The position numbers were made by a program, and so were the translations under genes. Shown piece after piece: positions 8,390 through 12,506 of a stretch of 12,506 nt of DNA (position 1 is its first letter; each line of letters begins with the position of its first letter). The notes beneath the pieces are model-generated. The model was given only the letters and a program-made list of their open reading frames with translations. It did not search any database and was not told the DNA's origin. The stretch covers positions 1-12,506 of the forward strand of contig CAZZGG010000080.1 in the NCBI GenBank assembly GCA_964654125.1. The letters are read 5' to 3'. This DNA comes from JAAYBY01 sp964654125. Lineage in GTDB: Bacteria > Bacillota > Clostridia > Saccharofermentanales > UBA5734.

Positions 8390-9718
8390 TTAGAGGAAAA
8401 AGGTCATGTAGATCGGTAAGTACAAAGTTGCTTGGGAAGACTGCAAATCTTTCGTGTGCAGAACAATTTTCTCTGCGATCCGCTTGCTATATTTCTCAGA
8501 GAATCTGTCTAGAGAAGCGTGACTTCTGTATTGGCCAGATTTAACTTCGAGCGGAACTATTTTATCAGCTTTTGGCAGAATAAAATCAATTTCGTAAGTC
8601 CTCTTTTGGCTCGCATCATAATAAGTATGATAAAAAAGCTTGTATCCTTTGGTTGCCAGAATTTGCGCCACGACATTTTCATAGACGATACCCAGATTAG
8701 CTGCCAGCTTGTTGCTGAGTAGTTTTCTGTAGATGGTATTTTCAGTAAAAGTCTTATCTTTAAACATTAATGTCACCAGCAAGCCAACATCCAAGCTATA
8801 AAGTCTGAAGTTAGCCAAATTAGCTGTACTGGATAAGCCAACATTTGGATCACTGATATTGTGCGCTGCCAAGACAGTTTTGGAAGCGATCAGCTCAGAT
8901 AATTCTTCAGTAAGCGTTGATTTTCGATCGGAGGGGAGGACGCTGGAAACCTGGTAGCCTTTAGTATGCTTGTGCAGTTCATTGGGAATGGCATCGTAAA
9001 GAGCGGATATTTTACCTTTGCTATCTATTTTGTAGAAGTCTTGTTCATATAGATCAATGATGTCGCGTTTGATGCGATCCACTCTTGCCATATTATTGGA
9101 GTCCAGATACTCCAAAATTGCCTGAGGCATTCCTCCGATTAGCATGTATAAACGAAATTTTCTGAGCAGCTCCCTGTTTAATTGCTGTCCGAGTGGCTTG
9201 CGGTTTGTAAAAAAACTTTCTAATATTGGCATGCTTGCAGTGTCTCCCAGAGCCCACAAAAATTCTTCGAAGTCGAAAGGATACATTGAAATCTTTCTTT
9301 CTTCACTGGGGATCAAAATATCCTTGACATTCTTCGTAATCGAAATGAGTGAGCCAGTCTCTAAATAATCATATCTGCCATCTGCCACGAGTATTTTAAT
9401 TGCCTGCCTTGCCCTGGGATTAAATTGCACTTCGTCAAAAATGATGAGCGAGTTACGCTCTTCTAAGCTAACCCCGTAAAAAAGTTGTAAGCGCATGAAA
9501 AAGAAGTCCAGATCATGCAGATCAGAGAACAAATTGTGGATTTCTTGATTGGCAAAGGCGAAATCTATTAAGATGTAGCTAGCATATTCTTGCTTGGCAA
9601 ATTCCTCTACTATGGTCGACTTGCCAATCCGGCGTGCGCCTTCAATCAGCAGGGCTGTCTTGCCGTGTGAAGTTGACTTCCACTCTAACAAATCATCATA
9701 AATTTTTCTTTTTAACAT
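8390..9718 (-). CDS. AAA_14/DUF4143 ATPase
   Basis: A 442-residue P-loop ATPase of the AAA_14 plus DUF4143 type. Walker A is G27-ARRIGK33-S-T, Walker B LIIFD95E96VQ, a sensor-like TGSLIS at 121-126, then MYPFDFEEFLWALGD (145-159). The C-terminal DUF4143 part carries a PD-(D/E)xK-like signature: YEID378FIL...PLE391VK393SG. Members are widespread and often horizontally moved; their cellular role is poorly known. I chose the ATG at 9718 (MLKRKIYDDLLEWK), with GGAG at 9725-9728 (minus strand) as its ribosome-binding site. A TTG-started 15-residue extension would be translation of an upstream repeat (INAYLEFA) and is likely an artefact. The gene is clearly AT-richer than its neighbours and faces the opposite way, fitting acquisition by transfer. 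It is intact. Confidence 0.9.
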   Translation of the reverse strand: MLKRKIYDDLLEWKSTSHGKTALLIEGARRIGKSTIVEEFAKQEYASYILIDFAFANQEIHNLFSDLHDLDFFFMRLQLFYGVSLEERNSLIIFDEVQFNPRARQAIKILVADGRYDYLETGSLISITKNVKDILIPSEERKISMYPFDFEEFLWALGDTASMPILESFFTNRKPLGQQLNRELLRKFRLYMLIGGMPQAILEYLDSNNMARVDRIKRDIIDLYEQDFYKIDSKGKISALYDAIPNELHKHTKGYQVSSVLPSDRKSTLTEELSELIASKTVLAAHNISDPNVGLSSTANLANFRLYSLDVGLLVTLMFKDKTFTENTIYRKLLSNKLAANLGIVYENVVAQILATKGYKLFYHTYYDASQKRTYEIDFILPKADKIVPLEVKSGQYRSHASLDRFSEKYSKRIAEKIVLHTKDLQSSQATLYLPIYMTFFL

Positions 9719-9724
9719 AGCAAA

Positions 9725-9836
9725 CTCCAAATACGCATTGATTATATGTTTAGTATACCCCAAATACGCACGTAAGATAAGGTTGATTTACTCCAAATAC
9801 GCATGTAGAGCAAAGTCGAATAACCCCAAATACGCA
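9725..9836. repeat. Four 13-bp direct repeats with exact 33-bp period
   Basis: CYCCAAATACGCA (plus strand; TGCGTATTTGGRG on the minus strand) occurs at 9725-9737, 9758-9770, 9791-9803 and 9824-9836. Starts are spaced exactly 33 bp, about three helical turns, with 20-bp unrelated spacers. The second base alternates: copies 1 and 3 have CTCC, copies 2 and 4 have CCCC. Copy 1 contains the ATPase ribosome-binding site. The array is placed like an operator or iteron for the ATPase gene. Confidence 0.9.
9741..9770 (-). promoter_or_regulatory. Probable ATPase promoter within the repeat array
   Basis: On the minus strand TATAAT (9746-9741) is a perfect -10 in the spacer between repeat copies 1 and 2, with another good match, TATACT, at 9757-9752. 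The -35 position of the first falls in the TATTTG core of repeat copy 2; no canonical TTGACA is seen. Transcription from it would begin about 15 bases before the ATG at 9718, keeping GGAG in the leader. If correct, proteins bound to the repeats would control initiation directly. Confidence 0.5.
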
Positions 9837-9846
9837 TATTGCTCTA
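9806..9846. repeat. 8-bp inverted repeat flanking repeat copy 4
   Basis: TAGAGCAA (9806-9813) and TTGCTCTA (9839-9846) are perfect complements surrounding the last 13-bp repeat. This could be a boundary or an extra binding site, or chance. Confidence 0.4.
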
Positions 9847-9862
9847 ATTGCATCAGGGTAAA

Positions 9863-9944
9863 TGTGCCAGCAGGAGCTGATAAGAGAGCCTATTTAAATG
9901 TGCTTTTTAAAGAAGGCTAGCTTGCTCTGAAATCTGCTGGCACA
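9863..9944. repeat. Nested inverted repeat, possible structured element or terminator
   Basis: TGTGCCAGCAG (9863-9873) and CTGCTGGCACA (9934-9944) are perfect 11-bp complements. Inside, AGCCTATTTAAA and TTTAAAGAAGGCT (about 9887-9917) pair with a small internal mismatch, and GAGC/GCTC steps add further pairs. The whole 82 bases can fold into a long imperfect hairpin on either strand. No poly-T follows. It may be a MITE-like remnant, a boundary of the inserted ATPase module, or a small structured RNA. No open reading frame here looks real. Confidence 0.55.
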
Positions 9945-10083
9945 AATATTGCTCCTCTGACAAGGTTAGCCTTTTTCGTGCCCTCTTGTCTGCTTAGTGC
10001 TATTCTATAGCTAGTAGAATTATTGAGCTGTTGCTCGGCGCTGTCAGTGCTGAGCTAAGACCCTTTGGAGAGGAGCCAATTGC
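9945..10083 (+). promoter_or_regulatory. Leader and promoter region of the esterase gene
   Basis: This completes the gene-free stretch 9719-10083. It holds GACAAG/CTTGTC (9959-9964 and 9985-9990), a palindrome ATTCTA-N7-TAGAAT (10002-10020), and a 9-bp hairpin with two G-U pairs, GCTCGGCGC / GTGCTGAGC around TGTCA (10033-10055). TAGAAT (10015-10020) resembles a -10 box, but the -35 is weak. GGAGAGGAG (10067-10075) is a strong ribosome-binding site 8 bases before the ATG. The palindrome over the -10 would suit a repressor operator; the hairpin lies in the likely leader RNA. No known riboswitch was recognised. Confidence 0.4.
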
Positions 10084-12060
10084 ATGGGAATCAGGACACT
10101 TGTAGATGAGGCAAAAACAAACCTGCTCTTTTTTTATGATGTGAGATCACAACTGCAGCGTTATGTATACGACAGGTCTGCTGTTCTCTTTGATGCGGGT
10201 GATGCCAGGCGGGCTGCGATCAGGGATCAGGCGGAACTGGCCCGCTACCAGGGAAAACTGCGCCAGGATATGATCGCTGCCCTGGGCGGTCTACCCCAGA
10301 CTGATTGCCCGCTCAGCCCCCAGGTGACCGGCCGGGTTGAAGCCGCTGACTTTACAGTGGAAAAGGTCATCTACCAATCCCGGCCTGATTGCTTTATTAC
10401 CGCCAACCTTTATTTGCCGCGGGGCTTGAATGGTCCGACTGCTGCAGTCTTGTTCGTCCTGGGCCACTCCAAAGATGGCAAGCAAGCCCAGCGCTACCAG
10501 GCTGTCAGCCAGATCCTGGCCCGGGCCGGCCTGATTGTTTTGACCCAGGACCCCTTCGGCCAGGGTGAACGTTTTGGCTACTACGAAGCAGGAGACTCAG
10601 TCATGGCCGGGCCAACTGCTGAACATGACCAGGCCGGCAGCCAGTGCCTTTTAACAGGTAAGTATAATCCGCGTTATTTCATCCATGATGCCATGCGTTC
10701 AATTGACTATCTCTGCCAGCGGCCGGAGGTGGATCCGGAGCGGATCGGCATCACCGGCAGTTCAGGCGGCGGTACCCAGACCAGCCTGATGATGCTGCTA
10801 GAGCCCAGGCTTAAAGCAGCCGCACCGACTAATTTTTTGACCAGCCGCCGCGAGTATCTTTATGCTGGCGGAGCCCAGGATGCAGAGCAGATCTGGCCTG
10901 GTTTTTCCCAGCTGGGCTACGATCATGAGGATTTTTTAATTGCCATGGCACCGCGGCCGGTCCAGGTCAATGCAGTGCGCTCTGATTTTTTCCCAATTGA
11001 GGGAACCAGGCGCAGCGTCAGCCGGGCCAGGCGCTTTTGGGAGATGTTCGGCCAAGCGGAAAATCTGGTCCTGTGTGAGGATGACTCAACCCATATGTAT
11101 ACAGATCAGCTGGCCCGGCAGACCGCTGCCTTCATGGTCCGGCAGCTGCAGGGTCAAGAACTGACTAATAGGGAACTCCTAGCGGCACCGCTGGCAGAAG
11201 ACCAGCTCTGGTGCACAAGGGCCGGCCAGGTCAAAAAGGACTTTCCCCAGGCCCGTTTTGTCTATGAGGAAAACCTGACTGAGTACGAGAATATCCTCCA
11301 GCAGCACAAGAACCTGTCGGATGAAGAAAAAAAGCAGGCTGCCCTGACCTGGCTGCAAGAAAGGATTTTAGCTGGCCGGGAGGAGACAGAGCTGAATGTC
11401 AGGCTGCAGATTCCACAAAGCCAGAAGAACCTGCTTGTCCAGTCCTGCCTTTGGTGGGTCTTGCCTGGCCTTTTCGGCCATGGTCTTTTAGTCAAAGGGA
11501 TCAATAGCTCTACCCAGAAAGCGCAACCACTTGTCCTGGCTGTCTGGGCAGACGGTAGCCTAGCTCTGCCCGATCAGTTGGAGTTCATCCAGACCCAGAT
11601 CAGACAAGGTAAGCAGGTAATGGTCTTGGATTTGCCGGGCAGTGGTTTTTTAGAGCCGCACGAGCTGACCGGCCGCAGCCTCAAGCAGCGCTTTGGCAGC
11701 TTGCATAAGCTAAACGATGACCTGCTTTTTGCCGGTGACAGCCTGGCTGCCATACGCAGTTATAGCATCTTGCGGGCCCTGGCTGCTTTAGAACATATTC
11801 CGGGCTTGGATCTAGCTTCAGTTGAACTTTATCTAGCTGGGGCCGGCAGTCAGCTTTATGGCAAGATTGCCGCCTTTTTAGATGAGAGGATCGGTCGCGT
11901 ATCGCAACTGGGCAAAACTAGCCCGCTGGCAGATCTGGTCACCCAGCAGTATTATCCTGATTACAATATCCGCACCATGATTCTGCCCGGCATTTTGCAG
12001 TATCTTGACCTACCTGATCTGGATCGCTGGCTGGGTACGCGACTGAACCGGAATGATTAA
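10084..12060 (+). CDS. Alpha/beta hydrolase, acetylxylan-esterase-like
   Basis: A 658-residue serine hydrolase. The N-terminal half (about 80-365) is an alpha/beta hydrolase with the nucleophile elbow G225-S-S227-G-G229 in GITGSSGGGTQTSLM, acid D301 in RSDFFPIEG and H337 in DDSTHMYTD, a full Ser-Asp-His triad. The oxyanion side is in VLFVLGHSKDGK and DPFGQGERFGY. This is the dienelactone-hydrolase / acetylxylan-esterase (AXE1-like) pattern. The C-terminal half (about 420-658) looks like a second, degenerate alpha/beta domain: LAVWADG, VMVLDLPGSGF and LYLAGAGSQLYG, where the elbow serine is replaced. Related esterases of this length occur in carbohydrate-degrading bacteria. There is no signal peptide, so it is probably cytosolic and removes acetyl or other ester groups from sugars. 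It is followed after 17 bases by the FAD oxidoreductase. The exact substrate is uncertain. Confidence 0.82.
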   Translation: MGIRTLVDEAKTNLLFFYDVRSQLQRYVYDRSAVLFDAGDARRAAIRDQAELARYQGKLRQDMIAALGGLPQTDCPLSPQVTGRVEAADFTVEKVIYQSRPDCFITANLYLPRGLNGPTAAVLFVLGHSKDGKQAQRYQAVSQILARAGLIVLTQDPFGQGERFGYYEAGDSVMAGPTAEHDQAGSQCLLTGKYNPRYFIHDAMRSIDYLCQRPEVDPERIGITGSSGGGTQTSLMMLLEPRLKAAAPTNFLTSRREYLYAGGAQDAEQIWPGFSQLGYDHEDFLIAMAPRPVQVNAVRSDFFPIEGTRRSVSRARRFWEMFGQAENLVLCEDDSTHMYTDQLARQTAAFMVRQLQGQELTNRELLAAPLAEDQLWCTRAGQVKKDFPQARFVYEENLTEYENILQQHKNLSDEEKKQAALTWLQERILAGREETELNVRLQIPQSQKNLLVQSCLWWVLPGLFGHGLLVKGINSSTQKAQPLVLAVWADGSLALPDQLEFIQTQIRQGKQVMVLDLPGSGFLEPHELTGRSLKQRFGSLHKLNDDLLFAGDSLAAIRSYSILRALAALEHIPGLDLASVELYLAGAGSQLYGKIAAFLDERIGRVSQLGKTSPLADLVTQQYYPDYNIRTMILPGILQYLDLPDLDRWLGTRLNRND

Positions 12061-12077
12061 AGGGAGAGCCAAAAACT

Positions 12078-12506
12078 ATGAAAACTTATTTTGAACCAAG
12101 CCGCGAGCTGAGTTTAAACGATGATTACGATGTCCTGGTCCTGGGGGCCGGGCCGGCTGGCTTTGGCGCTGCTGTCTGGGCTGCCCGCAGTGGAGCCCGC
12201 ACTCTTTTAGTTGAGCGGGGCGGCGATGTGGGCGGCATGGCGACAATTGGCCTGATGAGCCACTGGACTGGTTCAAGCAAGGGTGGCTTTTATGCTGAGA
12301 TCCTGGAGCGCAGCAATGAAAATGGCCAGATCACTAATCTGATTGATCCGGAAAAGCTTAAGCTGCTCATGCTGGAGATGCTGGCTGAGGCCGGTGCGGA
12401 TCTTTTGCTCTACAGTCTGGCCAGCTGCCCGATCATGGCGGATGGAAGAATCCAGGGTGTGGTGGTGGAAAACAAGTCGGGCCGCCAGGCCTATCTGGCT
12501 CCTGTT
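12078..12506 (+). CDS. FAD-dependent oxidoreductase (N-terminal part, runs off window)
   Basis: The first 143 codons of a flavoprotein, with no stop before the window ends. Residues 17-47 (YDVLVLGAGPAGFGAAVWAA...) form a Rossmann dinucleotide-binding fold with G-x-G-x-x-G, then LLVERGGDVGGMATIG, a form typical of the FAD_oxidored family (PF12831). The following ...DPEKLKLLMLEMLAEAGADLLLYS fits the same family. Members are often near glycosidase and esterase genes and are thought to oxidise sugar-derived or other organic substrates. It starts with ATG at 12078, with AGGGAGAG 10 bases upstream, 17 bases after the esterase stop, so the two are likely co-transcribed. Confidence 0.87.
   Translation, partial: MKTYFEPSRELSLNDDYDVLVLGAGPAGFGAAVWAARSGARTLLVERGGDVGGMATIGLMSHWTGSSKGGFYAEILERSNENGQITNLIDPEKLKLLMLEMLAEAGADLLLYSLASCPIMADGRIQGVVVENKSGRQAYLAPV

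Noticed and set aside
8335..8544. Plus-strand small gene after the terminator
   Set aside because: No ribosome-binding site, and it runs into the antisense of the ATPase coding region.
9719..9763. TTG-started N-terminal extension of the ATPase
   Set aside because: It encodes the upstream DNA repeat, while the ATG at 9718 has a GGAG site and begins the conserved MLKRKIY sequence.
9725..9836. CRISPR array from four evenly spaced repeats
   Set aside because: The repeat unit is only 13 bp with 20-bp spacers, the repeats overlap a gene's promoter and RBS, and there are no cas genes in the window.
9738..9920. Small plus-strand protein with YPKYA / YSKYA / NPKYA repeats
   Set aside because: The peptide repeat is simply the 33-bp DNA repeat read in frame (33 is divisible by 3); there is no ribosome-binding site.

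Overview
The window reads like a chromosomal contig piece from an uncultured Gram-positive anaerobe, probably Firmicutes/Clostridia. Support for this is indirect: nearly every gene has a strong purine-rich Shine-Dalgarno (GGAGG, AGGAGAG or similar), genes are tightly packed, and there is a DUF2207 membrane protein with a Gly/Ser-rich tail. A run of exactly 100 Ns (1207-1306) shows this is a scaffolded draft assembly. No RNA gene, insertion sequence or CRISPR array was recognised.

Layout. (1) 38-808 (+) is a metallo-beta-lactamase-fold hydrolase of the PhnP-like kind. It converges, with 3 bp between, on a DUF2207 membrane protein (812-2304, -) that is broken by the N gap. (2) 2432-4451 (+) is a two-gene unit: a nitrilase-superfamily carbon-nitrogen hydrolase and a protein made of two duplicated GNAT acetyltransferase domains. 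(3) 4538-8258 (+) is a two-gene unit: a large GH106-like (alpha-L-rhamnosidase-related) glycoside hydrolase and a CapA-like protein whose start lies one base after the hydrolase stop. A clear stem-loop terminator closes it. (4) 8390-9718 (-) is an AAA_14/DUF4143 ATPase, visibly AT-richer than everything around it. Its promoter/start region carries four 13-bp direct repeats spaced exactly 33 bp apart. (5) 9840-10083 holds nested inverted repeats and a leader. (6) 10084-12506 (+) is an acetylxylan-esterase-like alpha/beta hydrolase followed by the start of an FAD-dependent oxidoreductase that runs off the window.

How it may work together. The GH106-like enzyme, the esterase and the FAD oxidoreductase belong to families often found near carbohydrate-degradation genes. 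None of the three shows an obvious signal peptide, so they probably act in the cytosol on imported, partly degraded (perhaps rhamnosylated or acetylated) oligosaccharides or glycosides. The CapA-like protein is translationally linked to the glycosidase. The ATPase with its repeats looks like an inserted, self-contained module. The rest is ordinary metabolic content. The most unusual signal is the 33-bp-phased repeat array overlapping the ATPase promoter and ribosome-binding site.
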